Assembly (NCBI GenBank): GCA_009377755.1
Contig: WHTM01000023.1
Location: forward strand, 5,977-69,976
Source of the DNA: Hyphomicrobiales bacterium
GTDB taxonomy: Bacteria; Pseudomonadota; Alphaproteobacteria; Rhizobiales; Xanthobacteraceae
Direction of reading: 5' to 3'
DNA length: 64,000 bases
The notes below the pieces were generated by a model. The model made no database searches, was not told where the DNA came from, and saw only the letters and a program-made list of their open reading frames with translations. The first letter of the stretch is position 1. Every line of letters begins with the position of its first letter. The position numbers and the translations under genes were made by a program. This document shows positions 30,562-39,560 of the stretch, in pieces.

Positions 30562-31593
30562 CTAGCCGATCGTCAGCGCCGCGCGTCCGATCACCTCGGC
30601 GCGGGCGAGCCGCGCGTGTACCTTCTCGGCATCGGCCAGGGGATGAACCTCGGTGACCATCGGCCAAAAGTCGCCGCGGGCGGCCAATGCGAGGGTGTCG
30701 AGGCACTCCTGCCTGGTAGCGTAGCGGCTGCCGAGCACGACCGCCTCCTTGTTCAGCAGCGCCCGTGCCGAAACCTTGAAGTCCTCCCCGGACCCGCCGA
30801 GCGTCACCAGCCGCCCGCCCGGGGCGAGCGCGACGAAGCCGGTCTCCAGCGATGATTGGCTCGACACGAAGTCGATCACCACGTCGACACCGGCTCCGCC
30901 GGTCGCTTCCATCAGCGCGCCGGCGACGTCGTTGCCGCTCGCGTCGACCACCGCATCGGCGCCGGCCTTGCGGCAGCCTTCGAATTTTCCGGCGCTGCGC
31001 TCCACCGCAATGACGCGCGCACCGGCCCACTTGGCCATCATGATCATGTGGATGCCGAGGCCACCGCCGGCGCCGACCACCGCAACCTGCTCCAGCGGCC
31101 GCACGTTGGCGTAACGCACCACCTTGAATGGCGTCGCCAATGCGTCGACGATCACCGCGACCTCCGGTGCCTTGGCCCTGTGGTCGAGGCCCTCGGGCAG
31201 CTTGAGGAAGTTGTGCGCCGGAAGCTTGATCAGCTCGGCATAGCCGCCGTCGATCTGATAGCCGACGCGCGGACCCTGGTTGGGGCAAATCGTCTGCCGG
31301 TTCTCGCGGCACCAGCGGCAGTGCCCGCACGAGGTGTAGAAGTAGCAGGTCACCGGATCGCCAACGCGAAGCTCGGTGACGCCCGCGCCGACATCGACGA
31401 TCTCAGCGGAAATCTCGTGGCCGATGATCCGCGGAAACGTCGCCGGCGCACGGCCGGCGCGGATGTGCTCGATCGTCAGCCCAGCGCCGCAGGCAAACAC
31501 CCGCGCCACCGCTTCGCCCGGTCCCGCCTTCGGATCGGGGCGTTCCTCCATGACGAACGGCGCGTTCGGCGCACGCAGGACCATGGCTTTCAT
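30562..31593 (-). CDS. Zinc-dependent alcohol dehydrogenase (MDR family)
   Basis: A 343-residue medium-chain dehydrogenase. Catalytic zinc ligands are Cys in VFACGAGLT and His-Glu in [11 protein letters not shown]. The structural zinc cysteines are in [15 protein letters not shown]. The Rossmann motif is [14 protein letters not shown]. It oxidises an alcohol or reduces an aldehyde with NAD(P); the substrate is not evident. It is followed at 62 nt by the hydantoinase gene in the same direction, so the two may be cotranscribed. Confidence 0.9.
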   Translation of the reverse strand: MKAMVLRAPNAPFVMEERPDPKAGPGEAVARVFACGAGLTIEHIRAGRAPATFPRIIGHEISAEIVDVGAGVTELRVGDPVTCYFYTSCGHCRWCRENRQTICPNQGPRVGYQIDGGYAELIKLPAHNFLKLPEGLDHRAKAPEVAVIVDALATPFKVVRYANVRPLEQVAVVGAGGGLGIHMIMMAKWAGARVIAVERSAGKFEGCRKAGADAVVDASGNDVAGALMEATGGAGVDVVIDFVSSQSSLETGFVALAPGGRLVTLGGSGEDFKVSARALLNKEAVVLGSRYATRQECLDTLALAARGDFWPMVTEVHPLADAEKVHARLARAEVIGRAALTIG

Positions 31594-31654
31594 GGGGAGT
31601 GGCTCACATCGGGATCGCGATCGGTCGACGGAAGCCTATCGACGCGCCCACGCA

Positions 31655-31805
31655 GGCGGAAGCATGAAATTGATTTGAGGAGGAGCATCAAGCTGCTGTG
31701 CTGCCGTGCGCAGGTCGTTGTCGAGGGTTGCAAGTGGCAAGCCGCGCCCCGTTGTGCCAGCTCCATATAGCAAGCGTCGTAGAGCGTGAGAAAGCGGTCC
31801 TTGGG
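31655..31805 (-). pseudogene. Remnant of a VapC-type PIN-domain toxin
   Basis: Two minus-strand frames give the C-terminal half of a PIN domain. RFLTLYDACYMELAQRG is in one frame and GLPLATLDNDLRTAAQQLDA continues in the next. They correspond to the usual LTxYDAxYLELAxR and LPLATLDxxLRxAA motifs of VapC ribonucleases. A single-base indel near 31745 separates them, and the N-terminal half is absent. No antitoxin gene is seen. It lies between the alcohol dehydrogenase gene and rnpB. Confidence 0.6.
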
Positions 31806-31807
31806 CG

Positions 31808-31847
31808 AAAAATTGGCGGGGGCCCGGTGGTTTCCCACCGAGCCCCC
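31808..31847 (-). terminator. Rho-independent terminator of rnpB
   Basis: On the minus strand a long stem GGGGGCTCGGTGG / CCACCGGGCCCCC (31818-31847) is followed by GCCAATTTTT. It stands immediately after the 3' end of the RNase P RNA. Confidence 0.8.
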
Positions 31848-31854
31848 TCAACAC

Positions 31855-32294
31855 ATCAGCCGGCCTGTAAGCCGGGTTCTGTAGGGCATGACCCGAGAGC
31901 CATGCGTGACGGCCATTCCTCTGGGACGCCGGTTACCCGGCGCCTCAAGCAACCTACCCGGGCGGCTGATCTGGACCGATCCGGGTCTTCTCCTTGCTTT
32001 CGCGAGGAGGAGCCCGCGCCGCCCCTATTCGGTCTTGCTCCCGGTGGGGTTTGCCGTGCCGGTTCCGTTGCCGGTCCCGCGGTGCGCTCTTACCGCACCG
32101 TTTCACCCTTGCCGCCCCGCCGAAGCGGGGCAGGCGGTCTGTTCTCTGTGGCACTATCCCTGGGGCCTCTCCCCGCGAAAGCGGGGATCAACCCCGCCGG
32201 ACGTTATCCGGCACCGTTTGTCCATGGAGCCCGGACTTTCCTCCACGGCCACCTTTCGGTGAGTGCCGCAGCGGCCGTCCGGCCGACTGACAGT
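31855..32294 (-). ncRNA. rnpB: RNase P RNA (class A)
   Basis: The catalytic RNA of ribonuclease P, which matures tRNA 5' ends. The conserved 5' core reads GAGGAAAGTCCGGGCTCCAT on the minus strand (around 32220-32243). The conserved 3' part ACAGAACCCGGCTTACAGGC lies around 31861-31882. The 5' segment AGTCGGCC and the 3' segment GGCCGGCT can pair to form helix P1, giving about 440 nt. The ends are estimated from that pairing and may be off by a few bases. A short CG-rich hairpin near 32120 and another near 32170 are variable arms. Confidence 0.96.
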
Positions 32295-32322
32295 TTAGGA
32301 GTGGGAAGAGTTCCCCGCTGCG

Positions 32323-33141
32323 TCAAGTAGATAATCGTGCGGCAGGGTCTTCGGCGGGCTGGGCCGTGTCGGTGCTTTCGGCCCCGCGGCGCTTTTCGAG
32401 TAAAGCGGCAAGCGTTTTCCACGTCGACTCGTCGGCCTCGCCGTCGACCTGCGCCGGACGGAAATGTCGCTGGAAGGCGGCGACCGTATCGTGGGTTCCA
32501 GCGTCAAACTCGCCACTGACCTCGATCCCGTAGCCAAAGGCCGCCAGGTCTTGCTGCAGATCGTGCACCGGCGGACCGCTGGCACCGGCCGACAGCCGCG
32601 GCGCGCCATTTCCGATCCGCACCGGCGGCACCCATAGGCCAACGCCGGAATCGGCGAGGAGGCGCCAGGGAAATTTTTCGCCCGGATCTCGCTTGCGCGC
32701 TGGTGCAACGTCGGAATGCGCCAGCACACGGTCCGTGCGGATGCCGCGGCGAGCGATGATGCCGCGGCACAGCGCGATCACCGCTGCGACTTGACGCGAA
32801 GGGAAGTCGGGATAGCCGAAATCGTGACCGGGATTGGCAATCTCAATTCCGATCGAGCAGGAATTGATGTCAGTCTCTCCTGCCCAGTAGGACAAGCCCG
32901 CATGCCAGGCGCGTTCGGATTCCGGTACACATTGGATAATGCCCCCATCCTCGAACACGACGTAGTGCGCAGATACCTTGCTGTCCAGCGAGCACAGGCG
33001 TCGCAACGCCGCCTGCGCATCGAGCATCCCGGTGTAGTGCAGCAGGATCATGTCGGGGACATGCCCGTTGAGACGCTGCCCGCAGTTCGGTGATGGAACG
33101 ACATCCGAGACGACGGACGAATCCGGGTTGAAGGCGAACAT
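32323..33141 (-). CDS. N-acetylmuramoyl-L-alanine amidase with peptidoglycan-binding domain
   Basis: A 272-residue protein. The N-terminal amidase_2 (AmpD/AmiD) domain shows the zinc ligands in MILLHYTGM, SERAWHAGLSYW and the late LAHSDVAPARKRDPG. A C-terminal PG_binding_1 domain follows (VHDLQQDLAAFGYGIEVSGEFDAGTHDTVAAFQRHF). It cleaves the bond between MurNAc and the stem peptide in wall turnover. No signal peptide is evident, so cytoplasmic recycling (AmpD-like) or an unrecognised export route are both possible. Its 3' end lies just upstream of rnpB. Confidence 0.92.
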   Translation of the reverse strand: MFAFNPDSSVVSDVVPSPNCGQRLNGHVPDMILLHYTGMLDAQAALRRLCSLDSKVSAHYVVFEDGGIIQCVPESERAWHAGLSYWAGETDINSCSIGIEIANPGHDFGYPDFPSRQVAAVIALCRGIIARRGIRTDRVLAHSDVAPARKRDPGEKFPWRLLADSGVGLWVPPVRIGNGAPRLSAGASGPPVHDLQQDLAAFGYGIEVSGEFDAGTHDTVAAFQRHFRPAQVDGEADESTWKTLAALLEKRRGAESTDTAQPAEDPAARLST

Positions 33142-33253
33142 GCGATCCTGGAGGCTCGCGTTGGAAATGGCGGCACGCGGTGCGCTGTGATTTCGAGATA
33201 GCAGCGCGGGCGCATGGTCTATTTTAGCGCTTTAAGACTTGATGAAGGCATGA

Positions 33254-33288
33254 ACACGGCGGCCCGGGCAAAGCCCGGGCCGCCGTGT
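33254..33288. terminator. Perfect 16-bp hairpin downstream of the PRC-barrel gene
   Basis: ACACGGCGGCCCGGGC (33254-33269) and its exact complement (33273-33288) flank a three-base loop. It lies 30 bases past the stop of the PRC-barrel gene. No T-run follows, so it could also be a dispersed palindrome that stabilises the mRNA end. Confidence 0.65.
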
Positions 33289-33317
33289 CGTACGTTACTC
33301 ACCAAATGACGACTGCC

Positions 33318-33878
33318 CTAGCGGATGCTGCCGCCTGTCGGCCGACTCGGTCCGCCGCCCGGCGCGGTGCCTGTCGTCGTCGCCCGCGGAGGCTGGTACG
33401 GTTGGAAGCTTGCCATCTGCTTCAGTTGGTCCTGGGTCATCGAAACCTTCAGCGTATCCTCGCTGCCTTCCGATCCCTTTACAACCTCGAACGCGCTCGG
33501 GGCGAGGGCCACGTCCTTGCTGCCGACGCCAAGGAAGCCGCCGATGCTGACGATGTAGGCTTCGATCTTGCCCTGTTTGTCGAACAGGACGTCGGAAACG
33601 TCGCCGATCTTCTGGTCATCGACGCCGACCACATCCATGCCTCTGAATTTCGACCCCAGCCATTGGTCGGGCCTCTGCGACGTCACCACCTGTTGGCCGG
33701 CAGGCGCAGTCGCAGATGGCTTTGACGGGGTCTGCGGCTGGCTGGCTGCGGGCGGGGTTGCAACCGGCGGACTGGCCGGGGGCGGGCTCTGGCTCTGGGC
33801 AAGGGCGGTTGATAGCACAAAACCGCTCGCCGCTGTGGCCATTAACAGCTTGTTGATCATGAACAGCTTCTTGATCAT
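33318..33878 (-). CDS. Exported PRC-barrel domain protein
   Basis: A 186-residue protein with a signal peptide (MIKKLFMINKLLMATAASGF...ALAQS), a Pro/Ala/Gln-rich linker of about 45 residues, and a PRC-barrel domain (WLGSKFRGMDVVGVDDQKIGDVSDVLFDKQGKIEAYIVSIGGFLG). The GGAGG site supports ATG at 33878; MINKLL six codons on is an alternative start. PRC barrels bind partners in RNA processing, photosynthesis and stress proteins, but the role of exported forms is unclear. Confidence 0.8.
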   Translation of the reverse strand: MIKKLFMINKLLMATAASGFVLSTALAQSQSPPPASPPVATPPAASQPQTPSKPSATAPAGQQVVTSQRPDQWLGSKFRGMDVVGVDDQKIGDVSDVLFDKQGKIEAYIVSIGGFLGVGSKDVALAPSAFEVVKGSEGSEDTLKVSMTQDQLKQMASFQPYQPPRATTTGTAPGGGPSRPTGGSIR

Positions 33879-34121
33879 GGAAGGCCTCCAGTACGGTTGA
33901 AGAGGTCCAGCCCCTGTCCCGCCTACCGTGCGCTGGCGCGGTGACGAGCTTGCCTGAGATAACGTGTCGCATGGCGAACCTGTTCCGCCCGTAACGCCTT
34001 TTCTGAAATCGAAGGGGCGCCGGCACATCCCCGTCGCCGGCAACCGTTCCTTAAGTTTAACCGTCATTAATGAGCGTTGACTCGCTGCAGCCAGACCGTC
34101 TCGACCGGCCGCATGCATTGA

Positions 34122-34160
34122 CGCCCATAGTGCCCCATGCTAGCCCATATCTACCCATAC
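34122..34160 (-). promoter_or_regulatory. MraZ operator: four TGGG repeats at 10-bp spacing
   Basis: On the minus strand TGGG occurs four times with exact 10-bp spacing (complement CCCA at 34124, 34134, 34144 and 34154), each preceded by A or T. Direct TGGG repeats one helical turn apart are the known binding sites of MraZ, which represses its own dcw operon. The array is 140 bp upstream of the mraZ start and overlaps a TTGACG that could be a -35 element at 34119. Confidence 0.8.
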
Positions 34161-34299
34161 CGATGGAGTGCTTCGCGCGCGTCCGGGGCTCGGTCGGCGG
34201 AAGGCGATACCGTCGGGCTGACGTTCCCATTGGGGTATGCAGCTACCAGCCCAGGAACGCGAAGAACCGCGACGAGTTACGATGTCAGTCAGGGCCGCG

Positions 34300-34779
34300 A
34301 TGGTCCAGTTTGTATCCAACTATACGCTGCGTCTCGATGCCAAAGGACGTGTGTCGATCCCGGCGCCGTTTCGTGGAGTACTGGCGCGCGACGGGTTCAA
34401 CGGTCTCTATTGCTACCCGGCGCTCGACCAATCGGCGCTGGATGCAGGGGGCAACGCGCTGCTCGCGGAAATCGAGGCCTTGATTGGGCGGTTTCCGCCC
34501 TATTCGGAGGAACGGGACCAGTTCTCGGTGGCGTTGCTCGGTACCAGCGAGACGCTGAGTGTCGATGGGGAGGGACGCGTTGTCTTGACCGAGCCGTTGA
34601 AGGCGCATGCCGGGATCAAAGACGCAGTGGCGTTTGTTGGTCTCGGTCAGAAATTTCAGATCTGGGAGCCCGGGCGTTTTCGTGCGCATCTTGCGGAGGC
34701 CACCGAGACGGTGCGTACACTCAAGACGCGTCTGGGCGATCGGATGGCGGCGCGCGAAGCGTCTGGAGCGCGGGAATGA
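34300..34779 (+). CDS. mraZ: Transcriptional regulator MraZ
   Basis: A 159-residue double-AbrB-fold regulator of the division cluster. Both copies of the DNA-binding loop are visible: [20 protein letters not shown] near the start and [20 protein letters not shown] in the second half. It probably binds the TGGG array upstream to repress the operon. The ATG at 34300 (MVQFVSNYT) fits the family; ATG at 34282 (MSVRAAMVQ) is a possible alternative, and neither has a strong ribosome-binding site. Its stop overlaps the rsmH start (ATGA). Confidence 0.95.
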   Translation: MVQFVSNYTLRLDAKGRVSIPAPFRGVLARDGFNGLYCYPALDQSALDAGGNALLAEIEALIGRFPPYSEERDQFSVALLGTSETLSVDGEGRVVLTEPLKAHAGIKDAVAFVGLGQKFQIWEPGRFRAHLAEATETVRTLKTRLGDRMAAREASGARE

Positions 34780-35813
34780 CGGCGGGCAGCGGCCCCGGAA
34801 CTCCGGTGGTCGCTGGCGGACTGGCCCGGCACATTCCCGTGCTCGCGCGCGCGGCGATCGGCTATCTCTCGGTGCGTGACGGCGGCATCTACCTCGACGC
34901 CACCTTTGGCGCCGGCGGATATGCCCGGCTGATACTCGACACCGCCGGCAGCGCCGTTCTCGCCATCGATCGCGATCCCGATGCCATCGCGGCCGGCGCC
35001 GATCTCGTCGAAACGAGCGGCGGCCGGCTGACGCTGACGCAGGGGCACTTCTCCGAGCTCGATGCGATCGCGCAGGCGCACGACATCGCCGCAACCAATG
35101 GCGTCGTACTCGACGTCGGCGTCTCCTCGATGCAGCTCGACGATCCGTCGCGCGGCTTCTCGTTCCGTCACGATGGCCCGCTCGATATGCGCATGGGTGC
35201 GGACGGCCCGAGCGCCGCTGATGTGATCGCTGCCGCCTCAGAACGCAACCTCGCGGCCGTCATCGCGACGCTCGGCGAGGAACGCCACGCGCGCGCGGTT
35301 GCCCGCGCCATTGTGCGTGCCCGCCGCGAGGTACCGATCCGGACCACCGCTGCGCTGGCCGATGTCGTCAGCCGCGTCGTGCATTCGCGGCCGGGCGACA
35401 TCCATCCGGCGACGCGGACGTTTCAGGCGCTGCGCATCTTGGTCAACAACGAGCTTGGTGAACTCGCCGCCGCTCTCGCTGCCGCCGAACGCATCCTCAA
35501 ACCGGGCGGGCGCCTCGTGGTCGTCGCCTTCCATTCGCTCGAGGACCGCATCGTCAAGACGTTCCTCGCCGACCGCAGCCGGACCGGCGGCGGGTCGCGC
35601 CATCAGCCGGAGATCGTGCGTCCATTGCCGACGTTCACTGTGCTCACACGCCGTCCGGTCACGGCGGAGCCGTCCGAGATCGCCGCCAATCCCCGCGCCC
35701 GCTCGGCAAAACTGAGGGCCGCTGAGCGCACCACCGCGCCGCCGCGAGCCGACGACGTTGCATCATTGCTGCCACGGCTGCCGTCCCTGGCCGACATCCT
35801 GAGGGGAGACTGA
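34776..35813 (+). CDS. rsmH: 16S rRNA (cytosine(1402)-N(4))-methyltransferase
   Basis: A 345-residue SAM-dependent enzyme (MraW). Motifs include [17 protein letters not shown], the SAM site [16 protein letters not shown] with the acidic [36 protein letters not shown], and [15 protein letters not shown]. The last part, [12 protein letters not shown], is also typical. It modifies C1402 of 16S rRNA. The start is fixed by overlap with the mraZ stop. Confidence 0.97.
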   Translation: MTAGSGPGTPVVAGGLARHIPVLARAAIGYLSVRDGGIYLDATFGAGGYARLILDTAGSAVLAIDRDPDAIAAGADLVETSGGRLTLTQGHFSELDAIAQAHDIAATNGVVLDVGVSSMQLDDPSRGFSFRHDGPLDMRMGADGPSAADVIAAASERNLAAVIATLGEERHARAVARAIVRARREVPIRTTAALADVVSRVVHSRPGDIHPATRTFQALRILVNNELGELAAALAAAERILKPGGRLVVVAFHSLEDRIVKTFLADRSRTGGGSRHQPEIVRPLPTFTVLTRRPVTAEPSEIAANPRARSAKLRAAERTTAPPRADDVASLLPRLPSLADILRGD

Positions 35814-35815
35814 CC

Positions 35816-36196
35816 ATGTTGCGCCTCCTCCACCTTGTCGTCATCGCGGGCCTCGTGTCGGCGGCAGCCTATGTTTACAAGATCAAGTTCGACGCGACGG
35901 TCCAGGTCGAAAAGGCCGCCAAGGTGCGCCGGGACATTCGCCGCGAGCGCGATGCAATTGCGATGCTACGCGCCGAATGGGCACGGCTCGACAATCCCAC
36001 CCGCATTCAAGATTTGGCCGACCGCCACCTGAACTTGCGCCCGGTCGAGGCGACGCAGTTCGACGATTTTGGCCGGTTGCCGCAGCGGCCGCCGCAGATC
36101 GTGCCGCCCGACGCTTCCGACGCGATCGCGGCGCTGCTCGAGCAAGTCGACGTGCTCGACGTGCCGACCGGCAGCACTCAGCAGGGTGGGAACTGA
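35816..36196 (+). CDS. ftsL: Cell division protein FtsL
   Basis: A 126-residue bitopic membrane protein: a short cytoplasmic start, a transmembrane helix (LLHLVVIAGLVSAAAYVY) and a periplasmic coiled coil (VRRDIRRERDAIAMLRAEWARLDNP) ending in IQDLADRHLNLRPV, the conserved FtsL/DivIC block. It forms the FtsQLB complex that activates FtsWI. It starts 2 nt after rsmH and ends 1 nt before ftsI. Confidence 0.94.
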   Translation: MLRLLHLVVIAGLVSAAAYVYKIKFDATVQVEKAAKVRRDIRRERDAIAMLRAEWARLDNPTRIQDLADRHLNLRPVEATQFDDFGRLPQRPPQIVPPDASDAIAALLEQVDVLDVPTGSTQQGGN

Positions 36197-36197
36197 G

Positions 36198-37949
36198 ATG
36201 GATGCGATGCAGCCGCCTGCCGCCGTGACGCCGTCCGAACCATGGCGCCGCCGACTCGTGCGCAGCCTGCTCTATGGCCGCAATGTCGACCGCCGCGCCA
36301 AGGCGGCTGCCCGTGTCGGCCTCGTCATCCTCGTCTTCTCGCTGGTCTACACGGTCATTGCCGTACGTCTGATCATCTTCGGCGTCACGTCCGACCCGCA
36401 TGGCCCGCGCCGGATCAATACCCAGGACAGGGTGGCGACCGCTCGGCCCGACATCCTTGATCGCAACGGCGAAATCCTCGCCACGGACGTGATCGTACCG
36501 TCGCTCTTCGGTGAGCCGCGCAAGATCATCGACGTCGACGAGGCCGTCGAGCTGTTGACCGCGGTCATGCCGGACCTCGACTCGCGCGAGATGCGAGACC
36601 GGCTCTCGTCGCAGAAGGGCTTCGTCTGGCTCAAGCGCGAGATTTCGCCGAAGCAGATGCGCGAGATTCACCGGCTCGGCATCCCAAGCATCGGCTTCCT
36701 CAACGAGAACAAACGAATCTATCCGAACGGGCCGACGGTGTCGCATCTTATCGGCCACGTGAACATCGACAACCAGGGCATCGCCGGCATCGAGAAATGG
36801 CTCGACAGCCGCGGGCTGGCCGCGCTGCACATGGCGGGCTTTGCCACCGACCGGCTGCAGAAGCCAGTCGAGCTGGCGGTCGACCTGCGGGTCGAACATG
36901 CACTGCGCGACGAACTGATCGCGGCCCGGAAAAAGTTCAAGGCCCAGGCCGCCGCCGGGCTGATTACCGACGTGAATACCGGCGAAGTCGTCGCCATGGT
37001 GTCGGTGCCGGACTACAACCCCAACAATCCCGGCGAAGCGCTGGATCCGACCCGCATCAACCGGCTCACCACCGGCGTCTACGAGATGGGCTCGACGTTC
37101 AAGCTGCTGACCATTGGCATGGGACTCGATTCCGGCAAGGTGACCCTCGCGTCGTCATTCGACGCGAGGTCGTCACTGCGTTACGGCCGCTTCAACATCA
37201 GCGACTATCACGCGCAGCGCCGCATTCTGACGGTGCCGGAGATATTCACCTATTCGTCGAACATCGGCACCGCGCGCATCGCACTGGCCATGGGTGTCGA
37301 GCACCATCAATGGTACTTGAAAAAGATGGGCCAGCTCGACCGGCTGCGCACCGAGCTGCCGGAAAGCGCCGAGCCACTGGTGCCGAAGCGCTGGAAGGAA
37401 ATCAACACGGTGACCATCGCCTTCGGTCATGGGCTGTCGGTGGCGCCGCTGCAGGCGGTGATGGGGATATCCGCGCTGATGAACGGCGGCCTGCTGGTCC
37501 CCCCGACGTTCCTCAAACGCACGCCCGACGAGGCGGCCAAGCTCGCCAAGCGCGTCGTCAAGCCCGAAACCAGCGAGATGATGCGCTACCTGATGCGGCT
37601 GAATGCCGAAAAGGGCACCGCCGCCAAGGCCAACGTCACGGGCTACTACATCGGCGGCAAGACCGGCACCTCGGAGAAGGTCATCAACGGGCGCTACTCC
37701 AAGACGAAGCTGCTCAACAGCTTCACCGCCGTGCTGCCTGCCGACAAGCCGCGCTATCTGATCTTGATCATGCTCGACGAGCCGCAGGCGATCCCCGGCA
37801 CCCACGGCTATGCCACCTCCGGCTGGAACGCGGTCCCAACGGGCGGCAAGGTGATCGCCCGGATCGCCCCGCTTCTTGGAGTCGCGCCACGCTTCGACCT
37901 GCCGACGGCCGACAAGCTGATCCTTGCAAGCGCAAGGGGGAATCGGTAA
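36198..37949 (+). CDS. ftsI: Septal peptidoglycan transpeptidase FtsI (PBP3)
   Basis: A 583-residue class B penicillin-binding protein. One membrane helix lies near residues 33-55 ([19 protein letters not shown]). A dimerisation domain follows, then the transpeptidase with active-site STFK (GSTFKLL), the SSN motif ([11 protein letters not shown]) and KTGT (GGKTGTSEK). It crosslinks septal peptidoglycan with FtsW. The start at 36198 follows the ftsL stop directly. A palindromic repeat separates it from murE. Confidence 0.97.
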   Translation: MDAMQPPAAVTPSEPWRRRLVRSLLYGRNVDRRAKAAARVGLVILVFSLVYTVIAVRLIIFGVTSDPHGPRRINTQDRVATARPDILDRNGEILATDVIVPSLFGEPRKIIDVDEAVELLTAVMPDLDSREMRDRLSSQKGFVWLKREISPKQMREIHRLGIPSIGFLNENKRIYPNGPTVSHLIGHVNIDNQGIAGIEKWLDSRGLAALHMAGFATDRLQKPVELAVDLRVEHALRDELIAARKKFKAQAAAGLITDVNTGEVVAMVSVPDYNPNNPGEALDPTRINRLTTGVYEMGSTFKLLTIGMGLDSGKVTLASSFDARSSLRYGRFNISDYHAQRRILTVPEIFTYSSNIGTARIALAMGVEHHQWYLKKMGQLDRLRTELPESAEPLVPKRWKEINTVTIAFGHGLSVAPLQAVMGISALMNGGLLVPPTFLKRTPDEAAKLAKRVVKPETSEMMRYLMRLNAEKGTAAKANVTGYYIGGKTGTSEKVINGRYSKTKLLNSFTAVLPADKPRYLILIMLDEPQAIPGTHGYATSGWNAVPTGGKVIARIAPLLGVAPRFDLPTADKLILASARGNR

Positions 37950-37961
37950 CGCCGGCCGCGT

Positions 37962-38100
37962 GTCGTTCCGGGGGCGCGGGCGTGGCCGGCGCGCCCGGAA
38001 CCCTAGCCACTGTCGTTCCAATATGGCACTGGCCGAGTACAAACGCGTCTTCAGTGGTTATGGATTCCGGGCTCGCCGCTTCGCGGCGCCCCGGAATGAC
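37962..38100. repeat. Palindromic repeat between ftsI and murE
   Basis: GTCGTTCCGGGG (37962) and CCCCGGAATGAC (ending 38100) are complementary at 11 of 12 positions. A second GTCGTTCC occurs at 38013, and GGTTATGGATTCCGGGCTCGCC near the right end matches the general form of Bradyrhizobiaceae palindromes. The element makes up nearly the whole 159-bp gap inside an otherwise compact operon. Confidence 0.75.
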
Positions 38101-38108
38101 GACGGCCG

Positions 38109-39560
38109 ATGAAACTTCGCGATCTCCTTCCCGACGCCCAGCTCGATCCGCGGTCCGCGGAGATGGATGTGCGTGGCATCACGGCGGACAGCCGCACGGT
38201 GCAGCAGGGTGACGTGTTCGTCGCCATCGCCGGCGCTAAGGCGGATGGTGCAAGATTCGTTGCGTCGGCGGTTGCCGCCGGCGCCGTCGCCGTCGTCACG
38301 GAACAGCCGTGGTCCGCAGCCGTTTCCGATGGCGTTGCTGTCGTGCGTGTCGCCAACGCGCGCCTAGCGCTTGCGCTTGCCGCGGCACGAATGTTTCCGA
38401 AGCAGCCGCCCGTGATCGCGGCCGTGACCGGCACGAGCGGCAAGACCTCGGTCGCCGCCTTCACACGCCAGATCTGGTCGATGCTCGGCCATCCGTCCGC
38501 GAGCATCGGCACCATCGGCATCGTCTCGCCGAAGGGGGAAACCTACGGCTCGTTGACCACCCCCGATCCGGTGGCGTTGCATCGCTCGCTGCAGGAGCTT
38601 GCCGATGACGGCGTCTCCCATCTGGCGATGGAAGCGTCCTCGCACGGGCTCGACCAGCACCGGCTCGACGGCGTGCGGGTTGCAGCCGCCGGCTTCACCA
38701 ATCTCTCCCGTGATCACCTCGATTATCATCCGACCATCGAGGCCTATCTCGCCGCCAAGCTACGCCTGTTCGAGACGCTTGTCGTGCCGGGCGGCGGCGC
38801 CGTGATCAATGTCGATGACGCGCACGCGGCCGCCGTGGTCGCCGCCGCCGAGCGCCGGGGCCTGCGGCTGTTGACCGTCGGGCGCGACGGCAGCGGTATC
38901 CGTCTCCTCGATGCGACTATCGACGGCTTTGCACAGCGGCTGCGACTCTCGTATGCCGGCCGCATGCATACCGTCCGGTTGCCGCTTGCGGGCACTTTCC
39001 AGGTCGAAAACGCGCTGGTCGCAGCGGGCCTTGCTGTTGCGACCGGCAGCGAGGCCAATGCCGTGCTTTCCGCGCTTGAACGCCTCGAAGGCGCCAAGGG
39101 CCGCCTCGAACGAGTGGGCGAGCACAACGGCGCGCCGATCATCGTCGACTATGCGCACAAGCCCGACGCGCTCGCCAAGGCGCTGGATGCGCTACGCCCC
39201 TATGTGACCGGCCGACTTGTCGTCGTGCTCGGCGCCGGCGGCGACCGGGACCCGGGGAAACGGCCGATGATGGGTGCGATTGCCGCGGAAAAGGCCGACC
39301 GGGTGATCGTCACCGACGACAATCCGCGCAGCGAAGATGCCGGGGCGATCCGCGCTGCGATCATGGCGGCGGCGCCCAGCGCCAGCGAGATCGGCGACCG
39401 CGGCGCGGCGATCCGCAAGGCGGTCGGTGAGTTGAAGACCGGCGATGTTCTTCTGGTGGCCGGAAAGGGCCATGAAACGGGCCAAATCATCGGCGACCGG
39501 GTGCTGCCGTTCAGTGACCACGAGGCAGTTGCCGCGGCGCTCAAGGAGATCGGGACATGA
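38109..39560 (+). CDS. murE: UDP-MurNAc-L-Ala-D-Glu:meso-diaminopimelate ligase
   Basis: A 483-residue Mur ligase. The ATP site is AAVTGTSGKTSVAAF, the carbamate-lysine region follows, and the diaminopimelate-binding DNPRSEDAGAI identifies a meso-Dap-adding enzyme. GKGHETGQI at the C-terminus is also diagnostic. It adds the third amino acid of the stem peptide. Its stop overlaps the murF start (ATGA). Confidence 0.98.
   Translation: MKLRDLLPDAQLDPRSAEMDVRGITADSRTVQQGDVFVAIAGAKADGARFVASAVAAGAVAVVTEQPWSAAVSDGVAVVRVANARLALALAAARMFPKQPPVIAAVTGTSGKTSVAAFTRQIWSMLGHPSASIGTIGIVSPKGETYGSLTTPDPVALHRSLQELADDGVSHLAMEASSHGLDQHRLDGVRVAAAGFTNLSRDHLDYHPTIEAYLAAKLRLFETLVVPGGGAVINVDDAHAAAVVAAAERRGLRLLTVGRDGSGIRLLDATIDGFAQRLRLSYAGRMHTVRLPLAGTFQVENALVAAGLAVATGSEANAVLSALERLEGAKGRLERVGEHNGAPIIVDYAHKPDALAKALDALRPYVTGRLVVVLGAGGDRDPGKRPMMGAIAAEKADRVIVTDDNPRSEDAGAIRAAIMAAAPSASEIGDRGAAIRKAVGELKTGDVLLVAGKGHETGQIIGDRVLPFSDHEAVAAALKEIGT

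Noticed and set aside
32120-32190. CG-rich hairpins within rnpB as inserted repeats
   Set aside because: Such variable arms are normal in alpha-type RNase P RNA, so an insertion is not needed to explain them.
34050-34076. TTAAGTTTAACCGTCATTAA upstream of mraZ as a CtrA site
   Set aside because: Spacing of the TTAA half-sites is wrong for the TTAA-N7-TTAA pattern.
34137-34775. An N-terminal extension of RsmH overlapping mraZ
   Set aside because: The family start at 34776 overlaps the mraZ stop and gives the usual length; the extension is out-of-frame mraZ.
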